From: Caballeronia zhejiangensis
GTDB taxonomy: Bacteria > Pseudomonadota > Gammaproteobacteria > Burkholderiales > Burkholderiaceae
Length of the DNA: 64,000 nt
Direction of reading: 5' to 3'
NCBI RefSeq assembly: GCF_000698575.1
Contig: NZ_JFHD01000013.1
Span: 62,001-126,000, forward strand
The translations under genes were made by a program, and so were the position numbers. This document shows positions 36,395 through 45,310 of this stretch, one piece after another. Positions within the stretch are counted from its first letter, which is position 1. Each line of letters starts with the position of its first letter. The notes under the pieces are model-generated. The model was not told the origin of the DNA, did not search any database, and saw only the letters and a list, made by a program, of their open reading frames with translations.

Positions 36395-37053
36395 CCGATC
36401 CTCTTCAATCGATAACCGACGCCGCGCACCGTCACGATCTCATCCGCGCCGATCTTGCGCCGCAAGCTGTGAACGTGGACTTCGATCGCGTTGCTGCCGA
36501 CTTCCTCGCCCCAGCCGTACAGTTTTTCTTCGAGCTCGGGGCGGCGAAATACGCGCGACGGCTCTTCGATCAGCGCCTGCAGCAGCGCGAACTCGCGCGG
36601 CACGAGATTGAGCGCGACGCCGCCCTTGGTCGCCTCGTGTGCGGCCGGATTGAGCGTCAGCTCGCCATGCGAGTACACCGGATGCTTGTGCCCGGTGCGG
36701 CGTCTCAACAATGCGCGGACGCGAGCCGCGAGCTCGTCGAGATCGAAGGGCTTCATCAGATAGTCGTCCGCGCCGGCGTCGAGGCCGCGGATGCGGTCAT
36801 CGACGGCATCGCGCGCGGTCAGGATCATCACGGGCGCGTCGCCGCCGTTCTTGCGATACGTGGCGAGCACGTCGAGGCCGTCGCGCTTGGGCAGGTTCAG
36901 GTCCAGCAGCACGAGGTCGTACACGCCGTTGCCGAGCGACAGCTCCGCGGCCCGTCCGTCCTGCGCCCAATCCACCGTGTAACCGGCGCGGCGCAACGCG
37001 GCGAGCACGGTCTCCGCGATCATCTCGTCGTCCTCCACCAATAACAGGCGCAT
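36391..37053 (-). CDS. OmpR-family response regulator (QseB/PmrA-like)
   Basis: A 220-aa regulator: receiver with phospho-acceptor Asp51 (VLLDLNLPKRDG) and Lys in MKPFDLDEL, then a winged-helix DNA-binding domain ending SNAIEVHVHSLRRKIGAD and TVRGVGYRL. First gene of the operon with the kinase. A CTTAAG-N5-CTTAAG box 50 bases before its start fits autoregulation. Confidence 0.93.
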   Translation of the reverse strand: MRLLLVEDDEMIAETVLAALRRAGYTVDWAQDGRAAELSLGNGVYDLVLLDLNLPKRDGLDVLATYRKNGGDAPVMILTARDAVDDRIRGLDAGADDYLMKPFDLDELAARVRALLRRRTGHKHPVYSHGELTLNPAAHEATKGGVALNLVPREFALLQALIEEPSRVFRRPELEEKLYGWGEEVGSNAIEVHVHSLRRKIGADEIVTVRGVGYRLKRIG

Positions 37054-37102
37054 GCACTTTCTCCAGGCTCAACAGGTCGCCGCCGATTGTCCGGCTTGCA
37101 TG

Positions 37103-37119
37103 CTTAAGCGCCACTTAAG
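37103..37119. promoter_or_regulatory. PmrA/QseB-like direct-repeat box (operon promoter)
   Basis: CTTAAG-CGCCA-CTTAAG: two hexamers 11 bases apart, the spacing bound by OmpR-family dimers and the PmrA/QseB consensus type. It is 50 bases upstream of the response-regulator start. Confidence 0.72.
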
Positions 37120-37172
37120 CTTTGCGCGCAGCCGCACATTATGTCCCCGATAACGCCTTGCGGCGCCGGCGG

Positions 37173-37189
37173 CTTAAGCATCGCATAAG
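37173..37189. promoter_or_regulatory. Second PmrA/QseB-like box, facing the divergent gene
   Basis: CTTAAG-CATCG-CATAAG, same 11-base periodicity with one mismatch, 63 bases upstream of the divergent small gene start at 37252. This would place that gene in the regulon of the adjacent two-component system. Confidence 0.65.
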
Positions 37190-37251
37190 GTTTGTCCACG
37201 CACTATACGTCGAGCGCGCCGATTCGCGGCCGTGCGGCCCCGGAGATGCCG

Positions 37252-37641
37252 ATGCGAGCGTCCACTATCGTTTCCCTGCGTGCGAACGCCGTGCTGATCG
37301 CATTGTGCGTCGCGGCATCGGATGCGGCGTGGCTCGCGGTCTGCGGTTGCACGGGCCATGTGCATGCGCTCGAAACCACGACGATGCGTCTCGCGACGCT
37401 CGGGAGCGCGGCAGGCATCGTCTTCATCGTGCGACGCATCGCCAAGCTCGAATTCGATGCGGCCAGAGCCGCAAGGCGCATCGCCTGGACCAGCGACAGA
37501 TTCGTCATCGACGGAACGTGTCCCGGCGCCTGGCTCGTGCAGCTCCATGTGGAGCTTCATCCCGACGGCTCACGGTCGAGCGCCGCGCACGCGTGTCCCC
37601 ACGCAGCGGCGTCCAGCAGAGTGCCACGCGGTCGGGCGTGA
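37252..37641 (+). CDS. Hypothetical small membrane protein, putative two-component target
   Basis: A 129-aa product from ATG 37252 (CGGAG 6 bases upstream; an earlier ATG at 37246 is too close to it). Two hydrophobic segments (~8-30 and ~43-63, ATLGSAAGIVFIVRRIAKLE) are followed by a soluble His/Cys/Pro-containing tail. No family recognised. It is divergent from the response-regulator operon, with a PmrA-like box in its promoter and a strong terminator after it. Confidence 0.6.
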   Translation: MRASTIVSLRANAVLIALCVAASDAAWLAVCGCTGHVHALETTTMRLATLGSAAGIVFIVRRIAKLEFDAARAARRIAWTSDRFVIDGTCPGAWLVQLHVELHPDGSRSSAAHACPHAAASSRVPRGRA

Positions 37642-37669
37642 CCTCGGAATCGCGCCCGACCTCCTTCGA

Positions 37670-37695
37670 CCCGGCTCATGAGCCGGGTTTTTTTT
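37670..37695 (+). terminator. Rho-independent terminator
   Basis: CCCGGCT, loop CATG, AGCCGGG, then eight T residues. Confidence 0.9.
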
Positions 37696-37895
37696 GTCCG
37701 CGAATATTTGCCGCGTCTCGCACTACACATTGCTTTCGCTCGCATTTCAATGTCCATTCGTTCGCTTACCTAAGCATCCCCGTCTGTATCGTGCGCGGCG
37801 CGTGCGCGAGTTCGCGTGGGGCGGCATCGCAATCGTGTTGCTGCGCGTGGCGGAACCGCGGCGCGCGAGCGAATTGGCGCGCCATCGCGGCTAAA

Positions 37896-37913
37896 GGTGA
37901 GGCTTTTCGGGAG
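37896..37913 (+). repeat. Distal iteron
   Basis: GGTGAGGCTTTTCGGGAG, a full match to the origin consensus, preceded by TAAA. It lies in the gap 37696-37992, 20 bases before the first MarR operator of the next gene. Confidence 0.85.
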
Positions 37914-37932
37914 CGCGATTTTTCTTGCGAAA

Positions 37933-37980
37933 GTTGCAGATCGCAACTAAATTAGAGGCATTTGGTTGCGCCTCGCAACC
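37933..37980. promoter_or_regulatory. Two MarR-type operators
   Basis: GTTGC-AGATC-GCAAC (37933-37947) and GGTTGC-GCCTC-GCAACC (37964-37980) are palindromes of the same half-site, about 32 bases centre to centre (three helical turns). They end 12 bases before the MarR-GNAT start codon at 37993, implying cooperative autorepression. Confidence 0.78.
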
Positions 37981-37992
37981 GATGGAGAGGAC

Positions 37993-38976
37993 ATGGACTT
38001 CATCGACACACCCGTTCAATCGCGCGACAAAACCATTCTCGAACTGCGCGAATTCTCGCGCAAGCTCGTGCGCGAACTGGGCTTCATGCGCAACACGCTG
38101 GCCGACAGCGGACTCGCGCCTTCGGCGGTTCACGCGATCATCGAGATCGGGGCGACGCCCGGCATTCAGGCGCGCGACATCGCGCAAATTCTGCGGCTCG
38201 ACAAATCCAACGCCAGCCGGCAGATCGCGCGGCTCGAAGCGGCGGGGCTTGTCACGCGGCAGACATCGAGCGAAGACGCGCGTTCGTCCGAGCTGTATCT
38301 CACGGCGAACGGACAGAAGCTGCGCAGAAAGATCGACAAGTTCGCGACCGATCAGGTTTCCGACGCGCTGCGCCGCATGGTGCCCGAAGATCAGCAGACG
38401 CTCGTGCGCTCGCTCGCGCTCTACGCCGATGCGCTCGCCCACGGTCACGAACACAAGATCTATCACAGGACGCATGCCGCGCATACGGAAAGCGCGCGCA
38501 TCGTCGAGGGATACCGGCCCGGCTGCATCGGCGATGTGGCGAGCCTGCACGCGCGTTTCTACGCTCATCACGCGGGCTTCGGCGTGTTCTTCGAGCGCAG
38601 GGTCGCGACGGAATTGGCCGCATTCGCGGAAAGTCTGCCGGTCGAAGGCCGCGCGTTGTGGCTCGTGATGGAAGGCGAGCGCACGCTCGGCTCGCTCGCG
38701 ATCGATGGCGATCTCACCACGCGCGTCGCGCATCTGCGCTGGTTCATCGTCGACGATTCGTTGCGGGGCAGCGGCATAGGCAGGCAATTGATGGCGCGCG
38801 CGATGAGCTTCGTCGACGCGCACTACGACGAAACGTATCTCTGGACCTTCAAGAGCCTGGACGCCGCGCGCCACTTGTACGAATCGTTCGGATTCACGTT
38901 GAGCGATGAAGCCGAAGGCACGCAATGGGGCACATCCGTGATCGAGCAGCGCTTCACGCGGCACGCGGCGCGCTGA
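37993..38976 (+). CDS. MarR-GNAT fusion: HTH regulator with acetyltransferase domain (second copy)
   Basis: A 327-aa protein: MarR winged helix (residues 1-150; PGIQARDIAQILRLDKSNASRQIARLE, SSEDARSSELYLT) joined to a GNAT domain (~165-327; RWFIVDDSLRGSGIGRQLMARAMSF gives the acetyl-CoA loop). ATG 37993 has GGAGAGG upstream. It is a diverged paralogue of the fusion at 30640-31524, with different operators. Acetyl acceptor unknown. Confidence 0.88.
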   Translation: MDFIDTPVQSRDKTILELREFSRKLVRELGFMRNTLADSGLAPSAVHAIIEIGATPGIQARDIAQILRLDKSNASRQIARLEAAGLVTRQTSSEDARSSELYLTANGQKLRRKIDKFATDQVSDALRRMVPEDQQTLVRSLALYADALAHGHEHKIYHRTHAAHTESARIVEGYRPGCIGDVASLHARFYAHHAGFGVFFERRVATELAAFAESLPVEGRALWLVMEGERTLGSLAIDGDLTTRVAHLRWFIVDDSLRGSGIGRQLMARAMSFVDAHYDETYLWTFKSLDAARHLYESFGFTLSDEAEGTQWGTSVIEQRFTRHAAR

Positions 38977-38977
38977 T

Positions 38978-39898
38978 TCATCGGCGCAAGACGCGCGATG
39001 TCGGCCCTAGTCGTTGCGCGAAACGGCGCGCGCATTCGATGCCGAACGGCGTCGGACGCGCGCCGCGATCGTGCTGCACGTCAAAGCCCATGCGCCACGC
39101 CGCGATGCGCTTGCCGTAACAGGTGAGCGTTTCCAGGGACTGCATCACGAAGACGATTTCCGGCAGCGTCTCCGCATACAGCGATTCGGCATCGTCCTCG
39201 CGGCCTTCGGCGAACGCGTCGTAAATGGCGGCCTGACGATCGAACGCGTCGGGCGCGACGATCAGGCCATCGCAGCCCGCACGCAAGTTGTCCACGAGTT
39301 CCTGGCCACCGCGCCCGTTGAACACCGCGAGCGTCTGTTCGAGCGCGCGCAATCGTTCGATGGTCGCGCGGATCGTCACAGCCGGGCCCTCGCCCTTCAG
39401 CAAACGGAAGTTCGGCCGCTCGGCAGCGAGCGCGGCAATCGATTCCGCCGACAAACCCACGCCCAGATATTCCGGCGCGTTCTGAATGCCCGCATTCGCG
39501 CCGGTCCGTTCGAGCACCGACGCGAAGAAGTCGTAGTAGAACGCTTCCGGCTCGCCGCGTTTGGACGGCGGTTGAAGGATCAACCACGACGCGCCGCGTT
39601 CGAGCGCATGGCTTGCGAGCGCGACTTGTGCATCGACGCTGTCGCCGGTGATCGTGACCGCGAGCGGCACGCGACCGGCGATATGCGCGGCGCATACGTC
39701 GATCATCGTGCGCTTCTCGTCTTCCGACAGGCGATGCACTTCCGTCGCGAGACCGAGCGTGACGATCGCCGGCGCGCCCGCCGCGAGGGTCGCGTCGATC
39801 TGCTTGCGCGTGGCGTCGTGGTCGAGGCGGTTCAGCGCATCGAAATAGGCGTACAGCACCGGCCACATGCCGGGCGGCGGCGTTTGCAGGTTCGTCAT
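38978..39898 (-). CDS. DapA/NAL-superfamily lyase, probable 2-keto-3-deoxy sugar-acid dehydratase/aldolase
   Basis: A 306-aa class I aldolase-fold enzyme (start ATG 39898). The Schiff-base lysine is likely Lys168 (FRLLKGEGP). The usual Y-N-x-P motif near residue 140 reads QNAPEY, a change seen in dehydratase-type members rather than in DapA itself. It is 13 bases downstream of an IlvD/Edd sugar-acid dehydratase, so it most likely acts on a 2-keto-3-deoxy acid such as L-2-keto-3-deoxyarabonate. It converges with the MarR-GNAT gene at 1 base. Confidence 0.82.
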   Translation of the reverse strand: MTNLQTPPPGMWPVLYAYFDALNRLDHDATRKQIDATLAAGAPAIVTLGLATEVHRLSEDEKRTMIDVCAAHIAGRVPLAVTITGDSVDAQVALASHALERGASWLILQPPSKRGEPEAFYYDFFASVLERTGANAGIQNAPEYLGVGLSAESIAALAAERPNFRLLKGEGPAVTIRATIERLRALEQTLAVFNGRGGQELVDNLRAGCDGLIVAPDAFDRQAAIYDAFAEGREDDAESLYAETLPEIVFVMQSLETLTCYGKRIAAWRMGFDVQHDRGARPTPFGIECARRFAQRLGPTSRVLRR

Positions 39899-39911
39899 CG
39901 ATTGCCTCCGC

Positions 39912-41627
39912 TCAATGCGAATCGCGCGGCACGGGCGCGCCGCTCGAACCGACGAGAAAGTCCAGGTCCGCGCCCTGATCCGCCTGCAAGACATGCTCGA
40001 CATACAAGCGGTAATAACCGCGCTTCGGCAATTCGGGCGCCTGCCATGCGGCGCGGCGCTTCGCCAGTTCTTCGTCCGATACTTCGAGATGCAGACGCCG
40101 CGCTTCGACGTCCAGTTCGATCATGTCGCCGGTCTGCACGAGCGCGAGCGGACCGCCCGCCGCCGCTTCCGGCGACACATGCAGCACGACCGCGCCGTAG
40201 GCGGTGCCGCTCATGCGGCCATCGGAGATGCGGACCATATCGGTGATGCCTTTTTGCAGCACCTTTTTCGGCAGCGGCATGTTCCCGACTTCCGCGAAGC
40301 CGGGATAACCCTTCGGCCCCGCGCCCTTCAGGACCATGATGCAGTGCTCGTCGATATCGAGCGAATCGTCGTCGACCTTCGCGTGCAACTCTTCGACGTT
40401 TTCGAATACGACCGCGCGCCCGCGATGCTTCAGCAACGATTGCGTCGCCGCCGATGGCTTGATGACCGCGCCGTTCGGTGCGAGATTGCCCTTCAGCACG
40501 GCGATGCCCGCGTGCGGCTTGAATGGCTTCTCGAACCGCGTGATGACCTTCTCGTCGTAGTTCTGCGCGTCGCTGACGTTGTCCCAGATCGTGCGGCCGT
40601 TCACCGTGAGCGCATCGCGATGCAGCAAGCCTTGCTCGCCGAGCTGACGCAACACCGCGGGCAAGCCGCCCGCGTAATAGAAGTCTTCCATCAGATACTC
40701 GCCCGATGGCTGCAGATTCACGAGGCAAGGCACCTTGCTGCCGAGTTCCCAGTCTTCGAGCGTGAGCTCCACGCCGATACGCTTCGCCAGCGCGATCAGA
40801 TGCACGACCGCATTCGTCGATCCGCCGATCGCCGCGTTCGTGCGGATCGCGTTCTCGAAGGCTTCGCGCGTGAGGATCTTGTCCATCGTGAGATCGTCCT
40901 TGACCATATCGACGATGCGTCGGCCGGCCATGTGCGCGAGCACCTGACGGCGCGCATCGACGGCGGGAATCGCGGCATTGTGCGGCAAGCCCATGCCGAG
41001 CGATTCGACCATCGAGGCCATCGTGGATGCGGTGCCCATCGTCATGCAATGGCCGCGCGACCGGTTCATGCACGATTCGGCTTCGACGAATTCTTCCTGC
41101 GTCATCGTGCCCGCGCGCACTTCCTCCGACATCTGCCAGACGCCCGTGCCCGAGCCGATGGTGCCGCCGCGAAAGCGGCCGTTCAACATCGGTCCGCCCG
41201 ACACCGCGAGCGCGGGCAGATTGCACGACGCCGCGCCCATCAGCAAGGCGGGCGTGGTCTTGTCGCAGCCGACGAGCAGAATGACGCCATCGATCGGATT
41301 GCCGCGTATGGATTCTTCGACGTCCATCGACGCGAGATTGCGGAACAACATGGCTGTTGGCCGCAGATTCGATTCGCCGAGCGACATCACCGGAAACTCC
41401 AGCGGAAAGCCGCCTGCCTCGCGCACGCCGCGCTTCACGTATTCCGCGAGCTCGCGAAAATGCGCGTTGCACGGCGTGAGTTCCGACCATGTATTGCAGA
41501 TGCCGATGACCGGCCGGCCATCGAACTGATCGTGAGGTATGCCCTGGTTCTTCATCCACGAACGATGGATGAACGCGTCTTTATCGTTGCCGCCGAACCA
41601 GCTTTGCGAGCGTAGCTTCTTGCGCAT
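39912..41627 (-). CDS. IlvD/Edd family sugar-acid dehydratase (L-arabonate dehydratase type)
   Basis: A 571-aa Fe-S dehydratase. Candidate cluster ligands Cys53 (ELTPCNAH), Cys121 (VGCDKTTPA) and Cys194 (RGHCMTMGTAS) keep the 68- and 73-residue spacing of the [2Fe-2S] ligands I recall for Rhizobium L-arabinonate dehydratase. KLRSQSWFGG at the N-terminus and DISDGRMSGT-like ISDGRMSGTAYG also fit the sugar-acid group rather than IlvD. It should dehydrate a pentonate to its 2-keto-3-deoxy acid, used by the DapA-like enzyme 13 bases downstream. No dehydrogenase or semialdehyde dehydrogenase is adjacent. Confidence 0.85.
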   Translation of the reverse strand: MRKKLRSQSWFGGNDKDAFIHRSWMKNQGIPHDQFDGRPVIGICNTWSELTPCNAHFRELAEYVKRGVREAGGFPLEFPVMSLGESNLRPTAMLFRNLASMDVEESIRGNPIDGVILLVGCDKTTPALLMGAASCNLPALAVSGGPMLNGRFRGGTIGSGTGVWQMSEEVRAGTMTQEEFVEAESCMNRSRGHCMTMGTASTMASMVESLGMGLPHNAAIPAVDARRQVLAHMAGRRIVDMVKDDLTMDKILTREAFENAIRTNAAIGGSTNAVVHLIALAKRIGVELTLEDWELGSKVPCLVNLQPSGEYLMEDFYYAGGLPAVLRQLGEQGLLHRDALTVNGRTIWDNVSDAQNYDEKVITRFEKPFKPHAGIAVLKGNLAPNGAVIKPSAATQSLLKHRGRAVVFENVEELHAKVDDDSLDIDEHCIMVLKGAGPKGYPGFAEVGNMPLPKKVLQKGITDMVRISDGRMSGTAYGAVVLHVSPEAAAGGPLALVQTGDMIELDVEARRLHLEVSDEELAKRRAAWQAPELPKRGYYRLYVEHVLQADQGADLDFLVGSSGAPVPRDSH

Positions 41628-41672
41628 GGAAGTCCCCTTTATCGCGCTTTCTTCATAGTGTGGGATCCAGTA

Positions 41673-41697
41673 AAAAAGGCCGCGCGGGCGGCCTTTT
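41673..41697 (-). terminator. Bidirectional terminator between the MHS/M20 unit and the dehydratase
   Basis: AAAAGGCCG, loop CGCGGG, CGGCCTTTT; A-run and T-run on both sides make it usable on either strand. It ends transcription from the MHS transporter gene 73 bases before the dehydratase operon, so the two are separate units. Confidence 0.82.
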
Positions 41698-41769
41698 CAG
41701 AAACCCGGACACGTCGAGTTATACACCTCGCATACGCATCCGGCGCGCGTGCAGCGCAAGATTTGACGA

Positions 41770-43086
41770 TCAGTCGAGCATTTCCTGCGACCTTTCGCGC
41801 ATGCACGCCACCGCGATCACGGAGAGCACGCCGCAACCGATCACGTACCACGCGGGCGCCATCACGCTCTTCGTAATGACGATGAGCGACGTCACGAAGA
41901 ACTGCGCGAAGCCGCCGAAGATCGCCACGCCGATGCTGTAGACGATGGCCGCGCCCGTCGCGCGCACCGAACGCGGGAACAGCTCGCCGAGCATCGCGCC
42001 GGTCGGACCGACGTTGAGCGAATGCACGATCGAGAGCACGGTGACGACCGCGAGCAGCGTCGTCGCGTTCGGCGATTTGTTCAGCAGCGCGAAGGCCGGC
42101 CAGATCGCGAGCATCAGCAGGATGCGCGTCGTCTGCGCGAGCTTGTTGCGGCCGATGCGGTCCGACAGATAGCCACCTATCGGCGCGACGATAAAGAGAA
42201 TCGCGCCCGACACGCAGCCCGAAAGCATCGACGTCCAGCTCGGCAGGCCGAGCGTCTTCACGCCGTAGATCGACAGATAGAACACGATGATGAAGTGCGC
42301 CGACGTGCCGCCGATCGTCAGGCCGAGTCCGTTGAGCACCGCGCGGCCATGTTCGCGCAGCACGGTGACAAGCGGAATCTTCGGTGCCTTGGGCGCGGCG
42401 GCGACGTTTTGCGGCGGTGCTTCTTCCATCGTGCGACGCAGCCACCAGCCGACGGGCACGATCGCCGTGCCGATGAAGAACGGCACGCGCCAGCCCCAGC
42501 TTTCGAGTTGCGCGGTCGTGAGCGTCGCCGTGAGCGCGACGCCGGTCAACGCGCCGGCGAGCGCCGAGAGTCCCTGGCTCGAGAACTGCCACGATGCATA
42601 GAAGCCGCGCCGGTTCGCGGGCGCCTGTTCGAGCAACAGCGTCGTCGATGCGCCGACTTCGCCGCCCGCCGAGAAGCCTTGAATCAGCCGTGCGATCACG
42701 AGAATGATCGGCGCGGCGATGCCCGCTTGCGCGTAAGTCGGCGCGACGGCGATCATCGCGGTGCCGAGCGCCATCAGCCCGAGCGTGAGGAGCATCGCCT
42801 TCTTGCGGCCGGCGCGATCGGCGTACATGCCGATCAGCAAGCCGCCGATCGGCCGCGTGAAGAACCCGACGCCGAAGCTCGCCACCGCAAGCAGCAACTG
42901 GCCGACCGGATCGTCCACCGGAAAGAACAGCTTGCCGATGGTCAGCGCGAAGAACGCATAGACGATGAAGTCGTAAAACTCGAGCGCGTTGCCGACCGCC
43001 GCCGCCAGAACGAGCCGCGTGCGCGCCGCGCGGCTGGTTTGCATCGAAGGATTCGCGGGCGCGCTGGCAAAGGTAGGTGCGTTCAT
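41770..43086 (-). CDS. MFS transporter, MHS family
   Basis: A 438-aa, 12-segment carrier: AVGNALEFYDFIVYAFFALTIG, MYADRAGRKKAMLL and RLIQGFSAGGEVGAS are MHS motifs of the citrate/alpha-ketoglutarate-type subgroup. ATG 43086 chosen; a 51-residue Arg/Ser-rich extension upstream lies over the neighbouring gene. It is 16 bases downstream of an M20 amidohydrolase in one operon, so it probably imports the amide substrate. Confidence 0.88.
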   Translation of the reverse strand: MNAPTFASAPANPSMQTSRAARTRLVLAAAVGNALEFYDFIVYAFFALTIGKLFFPVDDPVGQLLLAVASFGVGFFTRPIGGLLIGMYADRAGRKKAMLLTLGLMALGTAMIAVAPTYAQAGIAAPIILVIARLIQGFSAGGEVGASTTLLLEQAPANRRGFYASWQFSSQGLSALAGALTGVALTATLTTAQLESWGWRVPFFIGTAIVPVGWWLRRTMEEAPPQNVAAAPKAPKIPLVTVLREHGRAVLNGLGLTIGGTSAHFIIVFYLSIYGVKTLGLPSWTSMLSGCVSGAILFIVAPIGGYLSDRIGRNKLAQTTRILLMLAIWPAFALLNKSPNATTLLAVVTVLSIVHSLNVGPTGAMLGELFPRSVRATGAAIVYSIGVAIFGGFAQFFVTSLIVITKSVMAPAWYVIGCGVLSVIAVACMRERSQEMLD

Positions 43087-43102
43087 GATGGATTCCGAAG
43101 GA

Positions 43103-44284
43103 TCAGTCGGCGAGCCAGGCTTCGGCCAGGCGCACCCAGTAGCTCGCGCCGATCGCGAGGATGTCGTCGTTGAAATCGTAGCCGGGGTTGTGCACCATGC
43201 AGCCGCCCTTCGAGCCGATGCCGTTGCCGATCCACGCATACGTGCCGGGGCACGCTTCGAGCATGAAGGCGAAGTCTTCGCTGCCCATCAGCGGACGCGC
43301 GGCCGGATCGACGCGTTGCGCGCCGAGCATTTTCGTCGCGACATCGGTGGCGAAGGCGGTCGGTTCCGCGTGATTCACGAGCACCGGATAGCCGAGTTCG
43401 TAGTCGATGTCGGCCGTGCAGCCGAACGCCAATGCCTGCGCGTTCACGAGCGCGGTGATGCGCTCCTGAAGCTGCTTGCGCACGCCCGCGTCGAGCGCGC
43501 GCACGGAGAGCTTCATCAGCGCGGTCTCGGGGATCACGTTGCACGCCTCGCCCGCCTGCACGCTGCCGACGGTGACGACCGCGGATTTCTGCGCATCCAC
43601 TTCGCGCGCGACGATGCTGTTGAGACCGAGCATGATCGATGCGACCGCGGGCATCGGATCGCATGCGACGTGCGGCATCGCGCCATGTCCGCCGACGCCG
43701 CGCACGGTGATGTTCACCCGATCCGACGACGCCATGCCCGGACCCGGCGTGAAGAACATGTCGCCCGCGGGCAGGCCGGGCATGTTGTGCAGGCCGAACA
43801 CGGCGTCGCACGGGAATTTTTCGAAGAGACCGTCTTCGATCATCGCGCGCGCGCCCGCCTCGCCTTCCTCGGCGGGCTGGAAAATCACGATCAGCGTGCC
43901 CGAGAACTGGCGGCTTTCGGCGAGATGGCGCGCGGCGCACAGAAGCATCGCGGTGTGGCCGTCGTGGCCGCATGCGTGCATCGTGCGCGCGTGTTTGCTG
44001 GAATACGGCAGGCCGGTGGCTTCCTCGATCGGCAACGCGTCCATGTCGGCGCGCAGTGCGATGCGCTTGCCGCCCTCGCCTTCCGTCAACACGCCGACGA
44101 CGCCCGTCTTGCCCAGCCCGCGATGCACTTCGTAGCCCCATTGCGCGAGCAATCCCGCGACGAGATCGCTGGTTTGCGTTTCCTCATACGCAAGTTCCGG
44201 ATGCGCGTGAATGCGCCGGCGCACATCGACGAATTCCGATGCGATGGCGGCAATGCCGGGGATGACGGGCTCGACTGACAACAT
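43103..44284 (-). CDS. M20 family metallo-amidohydrolase (hippurate hydrolase/aminoacylase type)
   Basis: A 393-aa enzyme with a di-metal site: RADMDALP, MHACGHDGHTAML (Cys/His ligands), QPAEEGEAGA (catalytic Glu pair) and a later GSEDFAFM. It hydrolyses N-acyl amino acids or related amides. ATG 44284 has a clear AAGGAG. It forms an operon with the MHS transporter and is divergent from a LysR gene (126 bases between starts), a typical inducible uptake-and-hydrolysis module. Confidence 0.9.
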   Translation of the reverse strand: MLSVEPVIPGIAAIASEFVDVRRRIHAHPELAYEETQTSDLVAGLLAQWGYEVHRGLGKTGVVGVLTEGEGGKRIALRADMDALPIEEATGLPYSSKHARTMHACGHDGHTAMLLCAARHLAESRQFSGTLIVIFQPAEEGEAGARAMIEDGLFEKFPCDAVFGLHNMPGLPAGDMFFTPGPGMASSDRVNITVRGVGGHGAMPHVACDPMPAVASIMLGLNSIVAREVDAQKSAVVTVGSVQAGEACNVIPETALMKLSVRALDAGVRKQLQERITALVNAQALAFGCTADIDYELGYPVLVNHAEPTAFATDVATKMLGAQRVDPAARPLMGSEDFAFMLEACPGTYAWIGNGIGSKGGCMVHNPGYDFNDDILAIGASYWVRLAEAWLAD

Positions 44285-44410
44285 ATGACGCTCCTTGCTC
44301 GATGCGATTCGATGTGTGCCAAGCATATAAAGCCGATAAGCAAACCAAAAGACGGTAAATTTATTGCGTGATGACTATTAGTTGTCGGCGATAACCCTAG
44401 GATGTCGGCC

Positions 44411-45310
44411 ATGAGCATGAAATATCATCAGTTGCGCGCTTTCCTGACGACCGCCGAGCAAGGCAGCATTCGCGCGGCCGCGCGCAGCCTTCATTTGTCG
44501 CAAGCGGCGCTGACTAAGGCGATCAAGGAACTGGAACAGGATCTGGGCGTACCGCTCGTGTTGCGCACCGCGCGCGGCGTGCAACTGACGGCGTTCGGGC
44601 AGCAGTTGCGCGTGCGGGCGCATCTGATCGTCAGCGAAATGCGCCGCGCGGAAGACGACATCGCGCAGATGAAAGGCGCCGGCGCGGGCAGCGTGAGCGC
44701 GGCCGTCACGCCGACTGCCGCGCTATCGATATTGCCGCAGGCGTATCGGGCGTTTCGCAAGCAGATGCCGGACGCGCGCGTGAGTTTCATCGAAGGCTTT
44801 CCGGGCGTCGCGATGCCGCGTCTGCGCGATGGTTCGCTGGACTTCGTCGTGGCGGTCGTCGTGCCCGAACATCTCGCGCCGGAGTTCGATCACATCGAGC
44901 TGTACGAGAGCCGCTCGGCGATCGTCGGGCGCGCGGATCATCCGTTGCGGCACTGCACGTCGCTCGCGGAGTTGTCGGATGCGGAGTGGCTGCTGAATCC
45001 GTCGCCGGAAAGTTCGACGCAGGCGCTGCTCGATTCGTACGCCGAGCGCGGTCTGATGGTGCCCAAACGCGTGATCGAATGTCCGAGCTTCATCATCGCG
45101 CACGGGTTGTTGCGTGGCTCGGATGCGCTCGCCGCGATGCCCGCCGCGTTGCTGGAACATCCATGGGTCGGCGAAGGGCTCGCGATCTTTCCTATCGTTG
45201 ATCCGTTGCCTGCCGTGTCGGTGCGAATCGTGACGCGCAGGGACAGTCCGCTGACGCCCGCTGCGACGTTGATGCTGGAGTGCTTGCGGCACGCGGCGCG
45301 GGGACAGTGA
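44411..45310 (+). CDS. LysR family regulator of the M20/MHS operon
   Basis: A 299-aa LysR protein: HTH FLTTAEQGSIRAAARSLHLSQAALTKAIKELE, effector domain GSVSAAVTPTAALSILPQAY. ATG 44411 has AGGA 9 bases upstream; ATGs at 44402 and 44417 are alternatives. The divergent position implies control of the amidohydrolase/transporter operon. Confidence 0.88.
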   Translation: MSMKYHQLRAFLTTAEQGSIRAAARSLHLSQAALTKAIKELEQDLGVPLVLRTARGVQLTAFGQQLRVRAHLIVSEMRRAEDDIAQMKGAGAGSVSAAVTPTAALSILPQAYRAFRKQMPDARVSFIEGFPGVAMPRLRDGSLDFVVAVVVPEHLAPEFDHIELYESRSAIVGRADHPLRHCTSLAELSDAEWLLNPSPESSTQALLDSYAERGLMVPKRVIECPSFIIAHGLLRGSDALAAMPAALLEHPWVGEGLAIFPIVDPLPAVSVRIVTRRDSPLTPAATLMLECLRHAARGQ

